A stretch of DNA of 64,000 nt from Pseudomonas paeninsulae (lineage in GTDB: Bacteria; Pseudomonadota; Gammaproteobacteria; Pseudomonadales; Pseudomonadaceae). Positions 45,278 through 54,445 of this stretch are shown one piece after another (the first letter of the stretch is position 1; each line of letters opens with the position of its first letter). Position numbers and translations under genes: made by a program. The notes under the pieces were generated by a model. That model was not told where the DNA came from, did no database searches, and saw only the letters and a list, made by a program, of their open reading frames with translations. The DNA lies in the NCBI RefSeq assembly GCF_035621475.1, contig NZ_CP141799.1, forward strand, positions 2,778,501 to 2,842,500. Direction: 5' to 3'.

Positions 45278-46231
45278 ATGGAAAAGACCACAGCAGTCGA
45301 TGTCGTGACCTGCGGCGAGCCGATGGGCCTGTTTGCATCGGACCATGCCAGTTGCCTCAAGCATGCCGAGCGGTTTGTGCGCCTGCCTGCCGGAGCGGAA
45401 CTGAACGTTGCCGTTGGTTTGTCGCGGCTGGGACACAAGGTCGGTTTCATCAGCAACCTGGGCGATGACAGCCTCGGTCACTGGTTGCTCGACGTACTGG
45501 CGGGCGAGGGCATTGATTCCCGCCACATAACACTCGACTCCCATCATCCTACCGGCCTGATGTTCAAATCGCGCCGGCTCGACGGTGGTGACCCGGATGT
45601 TGAGTACTACCGCAAAGGCTCTGCCGCCAGCACCTTGAGCCTTGAGCATTATCCGGCTGAATATTGCCGCTCGGCTCGCCACCTGCATATCACCGGGATC
45701 GGTCCCGCACTCAGCTCGAGCGCACGCGAACTAATTTTCCACATGGCCAAGGATATGCGCGCCGCCGGAAAAACCGTGTCGTTTGATCCGAACTTGCGCA
45801 AGACCCTGTGGAGTTCCAATGAAGAGATGATCAACTGCCTCAACCAACTGGCAGAGAGCAGCGACTGGATCTTCCCCGGTTTGAGCGAGGGCCAGTTGCT
45901 GACAGGGCTGCAGGAACCAAGCGAAATCGCTGACTTTTATCTCGCCCGTGGTTGCTCGGTAGTCGTGATCAAATTAGGTGCCGACGGCGCCTACTATGCC
46001 ACTCGCGAAACACGTGGCTTTGCGCCTGGTGTGAGAGTTGAGCAGATTGTGGATACGGTCGGCGCGGGTGACGGTTTTGCTGCAGGTGTGGTCAGCGCAC
46101 TGCTCGAAGGCTTGTCTGTTCAGGATGCAGCCAAGCGCGGCAACGCCATTGGCGCCCGCGTAGTTACCTTTCCCGGTGATAGCGATGGTCTGCCCACACG
46201 CGCTCAACTGGCCGCACTCGAAGACAGCTAG
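45278..46231 (+). CDS. kdgK: 2-keto-3-deoxygluconate kinase (PfkB family)
   Basis: KdgK phosphorylates KDG to KDPG, which Eda splits into pyruvate and glyceraldehyde-3-phosphate; Eda is not in this window. The N-terminus DVVTCGEPMGLFASDH carries the substrate-binding GEP. LPAGAELNVAVGLSRLGHKVGFISNLGDD is the PfkB signature 1, and the catalytic Asp sits in VDTVGAGDGFAAGVVSAL (signature 2). Length is 317 residues. It starts 1 bp after the uxaA stop, so translation is coupled. It is the last gene of the operon before a strong hairpin. Confidence 0.92.
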   Translation: MEKTTAVDVVTCGEPMGLFASDHASCLKHAERFVRLPAGAELNVAVGLSRLGHKVGFISNLGDDSLGHWLLDVLAGEGIDSRHITLDSHHPTGLMFKSRRLDGGDPDVEYYRKGSAASTLSLEHYPAEYCRSARHLHITGIGPALSSSARELIFHMAKDMRAAGKTVSFDPNLRKTLWSSNEEMINCLNQLAESSDWIFPGLSEGQLLTGLQEPSEIADFYLARGCSVVVIKLGADGAYYATRETRGFAPGVRVEQIVDTVGAGDGFAAGVVSALLEGLSVQDAAKRGNAIGARVVTFPGDSDGLPTRAQLAALEDS

Positions 46232-46306
46232 CTAGACGTCCGGACACTGAAGTCTGGAGCAAACGTTCAGCCAGCACGCCTCCCTGATCCCTCGATGTCA
46301 CGGCGC

Positions 46307-46333
46307 GGTGCCCACCTGATTTAGGTGGGCACC
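46307..46333. terminator. Bidirectional terminator after kdgK
   Basis: GGTGCCCACCT and AGGTGGGCACC form an 11-bp perfect stem around GATTT, 75 bp after the kdgK stop and only 3 bp past the stop of the small minus-strand ORF. Confidence 0.75.
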
Positions 46334-46336
46334 ATT

Positions 46337-46474
46337 TCACGCCCCGCCATTTTCCACCATTGCACTCCAGAGCACCGCAAGATCATCAAATTCGCGAGTG
46401 ATGCGCTTCCACTCCCGCGCTGCGGCTTCTCGTTGCTTGCCGATGTTGTCGCTGTCTTGGTTGTACTGCTCCAT
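46337..46474 (-). CDS. Small hypothetical protein, 45 residues
   Basis: An ATG-started frame (MEQYNQDSDNIGKQREAAAR to LAVLWSAMVENGGA) is strongly protein-like and charged, with a single amphipathic helix. It ends just before the hairpin at 46307-46333, which would serve as its terminator. The start and stop look natural. No family is recognised; the next upstream DNA is the IS1182 element, so it may be the intact or truncated tail of a gene cut by it. Confidence 0.45.
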   Translation of the reverse strand: MEQYNQDSDNIGKQREAAAREWKRITREFDDLAVLWSAMVENGGA

Positions 46475-46587
46475 ACCTGCTTCTCTGGTGCGTGATGAGT
46501 TGATCGGGTAGCAGGTACTACATCTGCAATGCCCCCTCCTAAGCCCAATTTAAGGGGGATATTTCCCTCACCCAGATGGCCGCTTTT

Positions 46588-48273
46588 GGCCCAGAGTGTG
46601 TAAAAACGTCGCTGAAACTGATTGGCCGGCAGAACGAGCCCTAGATACGATAAAGAGCTAGTCCGTGGACTTCTACGTCGAATGCAGCGTTTCGGTGGGC
46701 TTTCTGGCTGATTAGGTGCAAGAAACCTGCTGTGTAAGCTCCAGGCGCGCCCAAAAGGCATTCAGCCCTAGGCTGCTATTGCCTCCATCAGCGCTGCACT
46801 TCCCAATATCTTAATGACGCGCTTCATGTTGTAGGCGAGCACATGCAAGCTCATTTCAGTGCTGACCCGAGGCAAGGTTTTGGTTAGAAAATGGGTAGCC
46901 CCCATCCAGGCCTTGAGCGTTCCAAAGGGGTGCTCAACGGTCTGTTTACGGATACGCATCATCTCGGGGGCCTGATCTAGGCGGTGCTGCATACTCTCCA
47001 GCACGCTTTCATGCTCCCACCGCCTGACGCGTCGCTCCGTGCTGGGCGTGCATTGCCCTTTCAGCTCGCAACTCTGGCAGTGTGAACTCCAATAAGTGTG
47101 GAGTTGCAGTCCCTTTTCAACACTGGCGTACCGCCAAATCAAGCGCTGCCCTGCTGGGCATTTGTATTCGTCGGTTTCTGTATCGTAGATAAATTCAGTC
47201 TTGTTATATCGCCCATCTGCCTTGGCCCCTGAGGTCATAGGCTTCGGTACGTGTACGGTTATATCCGACTGGTGACAGGCCAATATTTCTTCGCTTTTGA
47301 AGTAGCCCCGATCAGCCACCACCGATAGTTTTTCTACACCCATGGCATGTTTCGCCAGCTTAGCCATCGGACTTAGTTGGCTTCGGTCACTCCCGTCGTT
47401 TGTCACTTCATGAGCCACGATTAAATGGTGCTTGGCATCTACGGCTGTTTGCACGTTATAGCCAACGATGCCCGTGCCTCGGGTCTTCATCGAGCGGGCA
47501 TCAGGATCGGTCAGCGATATCTGTTTATCCGGCGTCTCATTGAGCCGCACCTCGATTTCCTTGAGCTCCTGCATTTTTACTTTCAGCGCAGCAATCTTGC
47601 CGTGCAGTCGCTCAGTCTTCGGTTGCGAAACGACAGGCTCCTGACGATCCGCGGCTTCGAGTGCGCTCAGGTACCTATTGATACTCGATTCAATTTCTTC
47701 CATGCGCCGCTGGAGCTTGGCGCTAGTGAAGTTGCGATCCCGGTTGTTGACCGCCTTGAACTTGCTTCCGTCGATGGCGATGAGTGCTTCCGAGAACAAC
47801 CCCACCTGCTGGCACAGCACCACAAATTGACGACAAACAGCGCGGATTGCCTTGCCGTTGTCTTTGCGAAAATTGGCGATGGTTTTGAAGTCCGGCATCA
47901 AGCGCCCAGTCAGCCACATGAGCTCAACGTTACGTTGAGCTTCTCGCTCAAGGCGCCGGCTGGATTGGATGCGGTTGAGGTAACCGTAGATATAAATCTT
48001 CAGCAGGTCAGCAGGATGGTAAGCGGGTCTACCTGTTTCCGCCGGTACGACACCTTCAAAACCCAGCTTGCCTAGGTCGAGCTCAGCGACGAATACATCG
48101 ACTACCCGCACTGGGTTAGTGTCCGTCACATAGTCATCCAAACTCTCTGGGAGCAAGGTAACTTGAGTCCGATTTTCACCCTGAATGAATCGCCGCACAG
48201 GCATCTCCTGCTGAGATGAAGTCTGGTCAAATCATATCAAGATTGGTGCCTGCGTTTTTACACAGTCTGGGCC
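46588..48273 (-). mobile_element. IS1182-family element
   Basis: Inverted ends CCCAGAGTGTGTAAAAACG (left, from about 46588) and CCCAGACTGTGTAAAAACG (right, in reverse complement, to about 48273) flank one transposase gene. The ~1.69-kb size fits the family. The exact tips are uncertain because similarity to dispersed intergenic repeats continues beyond the right end. No target duplication was recognised. Confidence 0.82.
46768..48204 (-). CDS. IS1182-family transposase
   Basis: The 478-residue DDE transposase begins with the DUF772-type domain (FVAELDLGKLGFEGVVPAETGRPAYHPADLLKIY-like, residues ~40-75). It continues with RRLEREAQRNVELMWLTGRLMPDFKTIANFR, then the first Asp in ALIAIDGSKFKAVNNRDRNF, a coiled-coil insert, the second Asp in LSVVADRGYFKSEE, and the Glu in the C-terminal RIRKQTVEHPFGTLKAWM. 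A Cys-rich CQSCELKGQCTPS zinc-like segment lies before the end. The gene is intact, so the element may be active. Confidence 0.93.
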   Translation of the reverse strand: MPVRRFIQGENRTQVTLLPESLDDYVTDTNPVRVVDVFVAELDLGKLGFEGVVPAETGRPAYHPADLLKIYIYGYLNRIQSSRRLEREAQRNVELMWLTGRLMPDFKTIANFRKDNGKAIRAVCRQFVVLCQQVGLFSEALIAIDGSKFKAVNNRDRNFTSAKLQRRMEEIESSINRYLSALEAADRQEPVVSQPKTERLHGKIAALKVKMQELKEIEVRLNETPDKQISLTDPDARSMKTRGTGIVGYNVQTAVDAKHHLIVAHEVTNDGSDRSQLSPMAKLAKHAMGVEKLSVVADRGYFKSEEILACHQSDITVHVPKPMTSGAKADGRYNKTEFIYDTETDEYKCPAGQRLIWRYASVEKGLQLHTYWSSHCQSCELKGQCTPSTERRVRRWEHESVLESMQHRLDQAPEMMRIRKQTVEHPFGTLKAWMGATHFLTKTLPRVSTEMSLHVLAYNMKRVIKILGSAALMEAIAA

Positions 48274-48575
48274 GACTTCTGCCTGTTGCCACCGACAACT
48301 TAGCGTCGAAAACGCTCAGCCGAAAATGCCTGCTCTCGGCCAGGAGCGGACTGTCTGTATTTTCAACGCAGGCACTGGTCGGGGTCGCTGGCTTGGTGGA
48401 TATTTGTCCGCGCCAGCGGTAGCCTCAGCCCCATCAGAACACCACACGAAAAAGGACTTGTCGTGTGGTGCATAACAACCTTATCACCCCACCAACTGCG
48501 CGAAAGCCTCAGCCCAGAGCGGCCGGCACGGCTGTGCCAAGAATGGGAGGATTACCGACAGACCAGGCATCCTGA
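48274..48575. other. Intergenic repeats and hairpin downstream of the cyanophycin cluster
   Basis: No gene. It contains dispersed-repeat sequence (CTTCTGCCTGTTGCC and CGGACTGTCTGTATTTTCAACG) and a 10-bp perfect stem at 48440-48470 (CACCACACGA with TCGTGTGGTG, 11-nt loop). The stem may terminate the cph transcripts. Confidence 0.5.
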
Positions 48576-50315
48576 TTAGCCACTATCCGAATGCTGCGCG
48601 GACGATTTCCCGAGTAAGTCGATAATTTCCTCCCTATCCGATAGCGCCAACAGCAAGGCCAGATCCCCGCGCTGTAACTGTTCAACGATGAGCTTGGCCC
48701 CCGCGTAAGGGCTGTCACTGAAGAGGATGTTCTGTGCCGACATGCCCATAGCGACGGCAGCATCGGCGATCAGCCGCGGGACTTCACCCGGTTCGCGCCC
48801 CCTTAGATACGCCTCCAGATCCGCCGCCACCAACAGGTCCGGCTGTATAGCTAACGCGGCCCGGGTCGATTCGGCGATCTCACGATCGCTGCGATCCCCT
48901 GCCATGCTCAGCATCAGTAGCTTTCGTTGCGCCGGCATGTTGGCGAGGGTGGTGGCCATCGCGTTCATGCTGTGGGCGTTGTGGGCAAAATCCATGATCA
49001 CGGTAGCACCGTCGACTTCAAACCGGTTGCCGCGCCCAGGGTTGTCATCGATGCTGCTGGAAAACTGCCGTAGTGCGGAGGCGATCGACGAGTCGTCGAG
49101 GCCCAGGCTTTTGGCCAGGCCAATGGCACCCAGGGCATTTTCGATGTTATGACGAGCCGCACCCTTCAAAGTCATGGGGATGTCGTTGACGGCGATGATC
49201 TCGGACTCGACGCTGGCGTCGATGTAGACCAGTTGAGCTTCACCGTGCGGATCTTCGCGCAGAAAACAGACGGCGCCCCCCTGCCCACGGTGAACCTGCA
49301 ACACCGGGTTGCCGGCGTTCAGCGAGAACCAGCATTTAGTGACGTTCAGTTCGGGCGCCAGTTGCACCAACTGCGGGTCATCGGCATTGAGGACCAGCGT
49401 ACCGCCGTCGAGCGCCTTCGCCACTACCGCCTTAGCGCGGGCCAGGGCTTCGATGGTATTGATACCGTACTGCCCCAGGTGATCTTCGGCGATGTTGGTA
49501 ATCAAGGCGGCATCGACCCGGTCGACGGGTAAGCCTCGACGCAGAATGCCACCCCGGGCCACTTCCAGTACCGCGGTTTCGGTGTCGGGGTGGCGCAGCA
49601 GCATCCGCGCGCCGCCCGGGCCGGAATAATCGCCCCTATCGATGATATGGTCGCCCACCCGGATAAAATCGGTCGAGGTCACGCCACAGCGTTTGCCCGA
49701 CTGCTGCACCATCTGCGACAGAATTCGCACGCTGGTCGACTTGCCGTTGGTACCGGTGACCAGTGCTAGCGGCACGGCTTTGAAACACTGCCAATCGATG
49801 CTGTCGGGATCGGGCAGGGCCCTGACCGGCCAGACCTGCACACTGGCCCCGTAACCGAGAGAAAAGTCATCGTCGTCCCAGAGCCAGGGTGCGTTATGCG
49901 CTTTTGCAAACTCGATCAGCCGCAGCAGGGCGGGGTTGGCCTCTTCGTCGATGGCCTGTCTGAGCCGGTCAAGGGTTTGCACCGGACTCTCCTGTCGTGC
50001 CGTGCCGATGATCTCGGCGCAGGTCATTTCCCAAGCCGCCTTGTTGATTTCACAAGCGGCATAGAGGGCATCCAGCGGCGCGCTGATGGCGACACTGATG
50101 CCGTCCTCGAACCGGCGGTAACAGGTTGCCTCGGCTTGCCAGCCCAGGTTGTCCATCAACCTCCGGACATGAACCTGCCAGATATCGACAACCTGCTGCT
50201 TGTCGATGCCGTCGACGAAGGCATCGATGATCGCGCCGGGGTGGTCCCAGAGTAAGTTCTTGCCGGTCAGGCGCCGGCCATCGTCCAGTGTCAGGGTGAT
50301 CGCTGCGTCGGCCAT
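48576..50315 (-). CDS. Mur-ligase-family protein, second cyanophycin synthetase-like enzyme
   Basis: It resembles the C-terminal Mur-ligase half of cyanophycin synthetase, which adds arginine to the aspartate backbone. The ATP motif is LVTGTNGKSTSVRIL, followed by VLEVARGGILRRGLPV and TNIAEDHLGQYGINTIEAL, and the C-terminal domain includes FAHNAHSMNAMATTL. The N-terminal ~185 residues lack an ATP-grasp domain, unlike CphA. Such proteins sit beside cphA in several proteobacteria. It shares one base with cphA (stop/start), so they form one operon. It could make a modified polymer or assist CphA; the exact reaction is unknown. Confidence 0.75.
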   Translation of the reverse strand: MADAAITLTLDDGRRLTGKNLLWDHPGAIIDAFVDGIDKQQVVDIWQVHVRRLMDNLGWQAEATCYRRFEDGISVAISAPLDALYAACEINKAAWEMTCAEIIGTARQESPVQTLDRLRQAIDEEANPALLRLIEFAKAHNAPWLWDDDDFSLGYGASVQVWPVRALPDPDSIDWQCFKAVPLALVTGTNGKSTSVRILSQMVQQSGKRCGVTSTDFIRVGDHIIDRGDYSGPGGARMLLRHPDTETAVLEVARGGILRRGLPVDRVDAALITNIAEDHLGQYGINTIEALARAKAVVAKALDGGTLVLNADDPQLVQLAPELNVTKCWFSLNAGNPVLQVHRGQGGAVCFLREDPHGEAQLVYIDASVESEIIAVNDIPMTLKGAARHNIENALGAIGLAKSLGLDDSSIASALRQFSSSIDDNPGRGNRFEVDGATVIMDFAHNAHSMNAMATTLANMPAQRKLLMLSMAGDRSDREIAESTRAALAIQPDLLVAADLEAYLRGREPGEVPRLIADAAVAMGMSAQNILFSDSPYAGAKLIVEQLQRGDLALLLALSDREEIIDLLGKSSAQHSDSG

Positions 50316-52825
50316 CAGTCGCTGCCTTCTTCAAATTCGGCAACGACACGCACTCCTCGCTCGTCTTTGACGATCTTCATCCCCGATTCCAGCACAAAGG
50401 GATCCGGAGCATTGCTATCCAGCATCGATACCACCGTATGTACCGGGGCCAGTTCGGGCTCGGGTTGCACGCCGGATTTACCATCGAAGTGGATGATCTG
50501 TTTCCAGCACCGAGTAATGGCATCGCCGAACACCATCACCAGATCGTTCTGCACCGCCATGCCCAGTGCCGTATCGATGGCTTCGACCTCGTCCGGGACG
50601 ATAAGAATATTGGCCGCGTCGATGCCTTGTTCTTTCAGCACCCGGGCGACCCGCTGGGGCACTTCGTCGTGACTACGGCCACGACGGTTGTCATCGGCTT
50701 TGCAGATGTAGATATCGAAATGGCCGGCGGCCGCCTTGGCAATTTCATCCAGATCTTCGTCGCGGCGATCGCCGGGGCCGGCGATCACCACGATGCGTTT
50801 GCCTTTCACGTCGAGCTTGCTGGCCAGTTCGCTCATGCAGCGAATGCCGTCGGGGTTGTGGGCATAATCCAGAATGACCCGGAACGGATGCTCATCGTAG
50901 ACGTTCATCCGCCCCGGTGCCTGGAAGAAAGTGGTGCTGAAGGTGCGCAGGCCGTGCTGAATATCGCCGATCGACTTGTTCAGACTGAAGGCCAGCGCGG
51001 CGGCAAACATCGCATTTTGAACGTTGTGGGTAGCTTTGCCTTCGAGCGTTGCCGGAATCAGATGGGTCCACAGCAGCGGAATATGCGCGCCATTATCGAA
51101 AATGGTGATCATGTCGCCGTTGATGCCCTTCTCGAGTACCACTGCCCGACCGCCGGCGCGGATGTGCTCACGAACCAGGCCGTGACCGACATTCATGGTC
51201 ACGTAACAAAGGTGCTTGGCTTGGGTATGATCGGCCATTTTGAGGCATTCGAGATCATCGGCATTGAGCACCACGGTATCTTTGGCCACTTCCACCACGA
51301 TCCGCTTGATCTCAGCCAGCTGCTCCAGGGTATTGATGCCCTTCATCCCCAGATGGTCGGGCTGAACGTTGAGGCAGGCGGCGATATCGCTGTCGCGATA
51401 GCCTAAACCTGCCCGTAGAATACCGCCACGCGCCGTCTCCAACACCGCGATATCGACCGCCGGATCGCGCAGCACCATCTGTGACGCCACCGGCCCGGTC
51501 ATATCGCCCTTGACCGATAGATGGCCATCGACATAGACGCCATCGGTCGAGGTCATGCCGACCACATGGCCAGCGGTCTTGAGGATATGCGACAACATCC
51601 GCGAGGTGGTGGTCTTGCCATTGGTGCCGGTGATACCGACAATCGGGATCCGCGCCGGCGTGCCGGGCGGGAACAGCATGTCCATCACTTTGCCGGCGAC
51701 ATCGCGGGGTTTGCCTTCACTCGGCGCCACATGCATGCGAAAGCCGGGTGCCGCATTGACCTCGACGATGCCACCGCCGACCTCTTTATACGACTGGGTG
51801 ATGTCGGCAGTCATGAAGTCGACGCCGCCGACATCCAGACCGACCGCTTTTACCGCCCGCTCGGCCATCGCCTTATTGTCGGGGTGACACACGTCGGTCA
51901 TATCGATCGCAGTGCCGCCGGTCGACAGGTTGGCGGTGTCGCGCAGATAAAATATCGTGCCCTCGGGCAGCACACTGTCCTGGTTCAACCCGGCCTCGTC
52001 CAGCAAGCGCCTTCCTTGGGTGTCCATCTCCAGTCGGGTCAGCACTTTTTCATGGCCGACCCCGCGACGGGGGTCTTGGTTGACGATCTCGATCAGCTCG
52101 GCAATCGAGCTCTTGCCATCGCCGACGACATGCCCTGGCACCCGTTTGGCCACGGCCACCAACTCACCATTGACGACCAGCATGCGGTGATCCAATCCGG
52201 TCAGAAAAGATTCCACCAATACCGCGCGACTGGTGCCGTGCTCGCTGGCGTAGTCGAAGGCGGTAGCGATCTCCGCTTCGGTGCTCAGGTCAATGGAAAC
52301 ACCACGACCGTGATTGGCATTCAGCGGCTTAACCACCACCGGCAAACCAATGGTCTTGGCCGAGCTGAACGCTTGTTTGGCAGAATAAACCATCCGCTGT
52401 TTCGGGACCGGCAAGCCGAGATCGTTGAGCAGATTATGGGTGTCTTCCTTGTCGCAGGAAATTTCGACGGCAATATGGTTGGTCTGGCTGGTGATTGTCG
52501 CCTGTATCCGCTGCTGATACTTGCCGTGGCCAAACTGCACCAAGCTGTATTGATTGAGTCGTATCCATGGAATGTTACGTGCTTCGGCGGCACTGACCAG
52601 CGACTGGGTACTGGGGCCAAACTGCTTGCGCTGGGCGAAGCGGATGAAATCCGATAACTCTTGGGAGAAATCGAAGTCAGCCTCCAGTTTGGTATCCAGC
52701 TGCGCTTGAACGGCTGCAGGTATCAACGAAACCAGCAGTTTTCTCGCCAGCTGGGCGGCTTCTAATCCGACATCGCGCTGCGTGTACTGGAAAACCATGG
52801 CGGTTGCAGGAGCTGAGTGCAACAC
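50315..52825 (-). pseudogene. cphA: Cyanophycin synthetase CphA, main part, separated from its 5' end by IS30
   Basis: CphA polymerises aspartate and arginine into cyanophycin. The fragment resumes at MVFQYTQRDVGLEAAQLARKL; its first few codons (to 52825) are IS30 end sequence. It holds the ATP-grasp domain (GLPVVVKPLNANHGRGVSIDL, VNGELVAVAKRVPGHVVGDG, GGGIVEVNAAPGFRMHVAP) and the Mur-ligase domain (IPIVGITGTNGKTTTSRML, VLETARGGILRAGLGY, VQPDHLGMKGINTLEQL). Without the insert the two parts give ~950 codons and can be joined in frame. The N domain of ~112 residues is cut off, so function is probably lost unless the IS provides a start and the N domain is dispensable. Confidence 0.88.
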
Positions 52826-53896
52826 GGTTATTGAATTGAAGCGGGCGCATCATGTTGCATCGTCATCGCTTTTTCCATCATCTCTGACATCACCTCAATT
52901 GGGCACTTCCAGTTGAAGCGCTTACGTGGACGAATGTTCAACTCATAAGCGATGGCATCCAGCTGTTCCTGGCTACATACAGACAAGTCCGTGCCCTTGG
53001 GCAGATACTGGCGAATCAGGCCATTGATGTTCTCGTTGCTGCCGCGCTGCCAGGGGCTGTGCGGGTCGCAGAAGTAGATTGCCACCCCTGTTTTCTGGGT
53101 GATCTCAGCATGCCGGGTCATTTCCCTGCCCTGGTCGTAGGTCATGCTCTTGCGCACAGCCAGCGGCATCCGGTTGAGGGCCGCACTGAAACCCTCAACC
53201 GCCGAAGTTGCCGTTGCATCGTTCATCTTGATCAGCATCAGGTAATTGCTACTGCGCTCGTTCAGCGTGCCCACAGCAGAGGCGTTGGCCTTGCCTTTGA
53301 TCAGATCACCTTCCCAGTGCCCCGGCATCAAGCGGTCTTCAATCTCTGGCGGACGCAGATGGATGCTCACCATCTCCGGGATCTGGTTGCGCCGATCAAC
53401 GCCCCCTGCACGCGGCCTACGCGTACTCTTGCCCTGGCGCAGGCACTGGATCAGCTCCTTGCGCAGCTCGCCCACAGGCAGGGCATAGACCGCGCTGTAG
53501 ATCGTCTCGCGGCAAACGTAAGCATCTTCAAAACTGGGAATATCCATGCTGCGCAGCTTGCCGGCAATCTGTTCGGGAGAGAAGTTTTTTCGCAGCAACT
53601 CCACCACCAACTCAAGCAGTTCGCTGCCCGGCACTAGCTTCTTTTGCGGGCGACACGCCTCTCGACGTTGACGCATATGCCCCTGGGCCGTAGGTGCGTG
53701 ATAGATGCCGTTGGAGCCGGTGTTACGTCGCAGTTCACGACTGATCGTGGAGCGGTTGCGACCAAGTGCTTGGGCAATTGCTTGCTGGCTCATGCCATGC
53801 AACCGACCCACTTGAATCGTGGCGCGCTCTTCAATGCTGAGTTCGTGATATTCCATTGGGCCGCACCTTACCGGAAAGGTCAGGTGTTGCACTCAG
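52813..53896 (-). mobile_element. IS30-family element inside cphA
   Basis: CTGAGTGCAACAC at 52813 and its inverted copy ending at 53896 bound a 1084-bp element with one transposase gene. Coding for cphA stops and resumes exactly outside these ends. The total cphA length across the gap is one base away from in-frame, consistent with a small target duplication. Confidence 0.85.
52828..53856 (-). CDS. IS30-family transposase
   Basis: The protein starts MEYHELSIEERATIQVGRL. The helix-turn-helix is MSQQAIAQALGRNRSTISRELRR. The DDE core has Asp in MPGHWEGDLIKGKANASA, Asp in SMTYDQGREMTRHAEI, and Glu in SPWQRGSNENINGLIRQYLP. The C-terminal RPRKRFNWKCPIEVM is the usual IS30 end. The ATG at 53856 is preferred; a GTG at 53892 lies in the terminal repeat. 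The gene is complete, so the element may be recent and mobile. Confidence 0.92.
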   Translation of the reverse strand: MEYHELSIEERATIQVGRLHGMSQQAIAQALGRNRSTISRELRRNTGSNGIYHAPTAQGHMRQRREACRPQKKLVPGSELLELVVELLRKNFSPEQIAGKLRSMDIPSFEDAYVCRETIYSAVYALPVGELRKELIQCLRQGKSTRRPRAGGVDRRNQIPEMVSIHLRPPEIEDRLMPGHWEGDLIKGKANASAVGTLNERSSNYLMLIKMNDATATSAVEGFSAALNRMPLAVRKSMTYDQGREMTRHAEITQKTGVAIYFCDPHSPWQRGSNENINGLIRQYLPKGTDLSVCSQEQLDAIAYELNIRPRKRFNWKCPIEVMSEMMEKAMTMQHDAPASIQ

Positions 53897-54249
53897 TTTC
53901 CGCGGCCGCCCATATTGTACTGGCCCTCCTTGCCGGTTCCGCGGGTTTTACCGAAGGTCACTTCGGTGCCAGCCATGCATTGTAGTTCGAGGGTCACATG
54001 CTCCCAGATATGGGCCATCCAGGTGCCGTCATCTTCTTTTAACCGGCGGATAAAGCCGCCTGGCTCGCCGTACGAGCAACCGTGTTCTTGCAAACCAGGT
54101 AATGCGCTTACCAGTTCATCGACAAAGGTATCGCCGAGCTTGGTTGACGGAAATTGCTCCAATACACCCAGGTTGACCACATGGCGGATAACAGGAAAAT
54201 GCGCATAGAAGTTCGGGCCAACGTACACGTTTGAGGAAATGATTTTCAT
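53897..54249 (-). pseudogene. cphA: CphA N-terminal domain, cut off by IS30
   Basis: The frame starts MKIISSNVYVGPNFYAHFPV and continues VVNLGVLEQFPSTKLGDTF, LPGLQEHGCSYGEPGGFIRR and IWEHVTLELQCMAGTEVTFG, the typical N domain of proteobacterial CphA. It runs to GKEGQYNMGGRG before entering IS30 DNA and stopping at 53893. An AGGAAAA ribosome site precedes the ATG. Expressed alone, this would give only the N domain of about 115 residues. Confidence 0.85.
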
Positions 54250-54445
54250 TGGCTTTTCCTAGTAAAATCAGATACTTGAGCTTGGCTGCGATACCGTAAT
54301 GATGCCTGTCTCACAACATGTCTGAAGGCGCCTTTTTTACAACGAAAATAGAATGATGAGTGAATAGACCGAAGATCTTTTCCGAAAGATCACTCGTCAA
54401 TCTATATAGATAGGTTAAATATCCGCGGGTAGATAGCCACAGACG

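Noticed and set aside
46307..46333. Attachment site or recombination core
   Set aside because: It is a simple 11-bp stem-loop placed right after two gene ends, as expected for a terminator.
51521..52657. Long plus-strand open frame of 378 codons
   Set aside because: It is the antisense of cphA, with low-complexity His/Gly/Asp-rich composition and no ribosome site. The same applies to frames opposite sufB, sufD and umuC.
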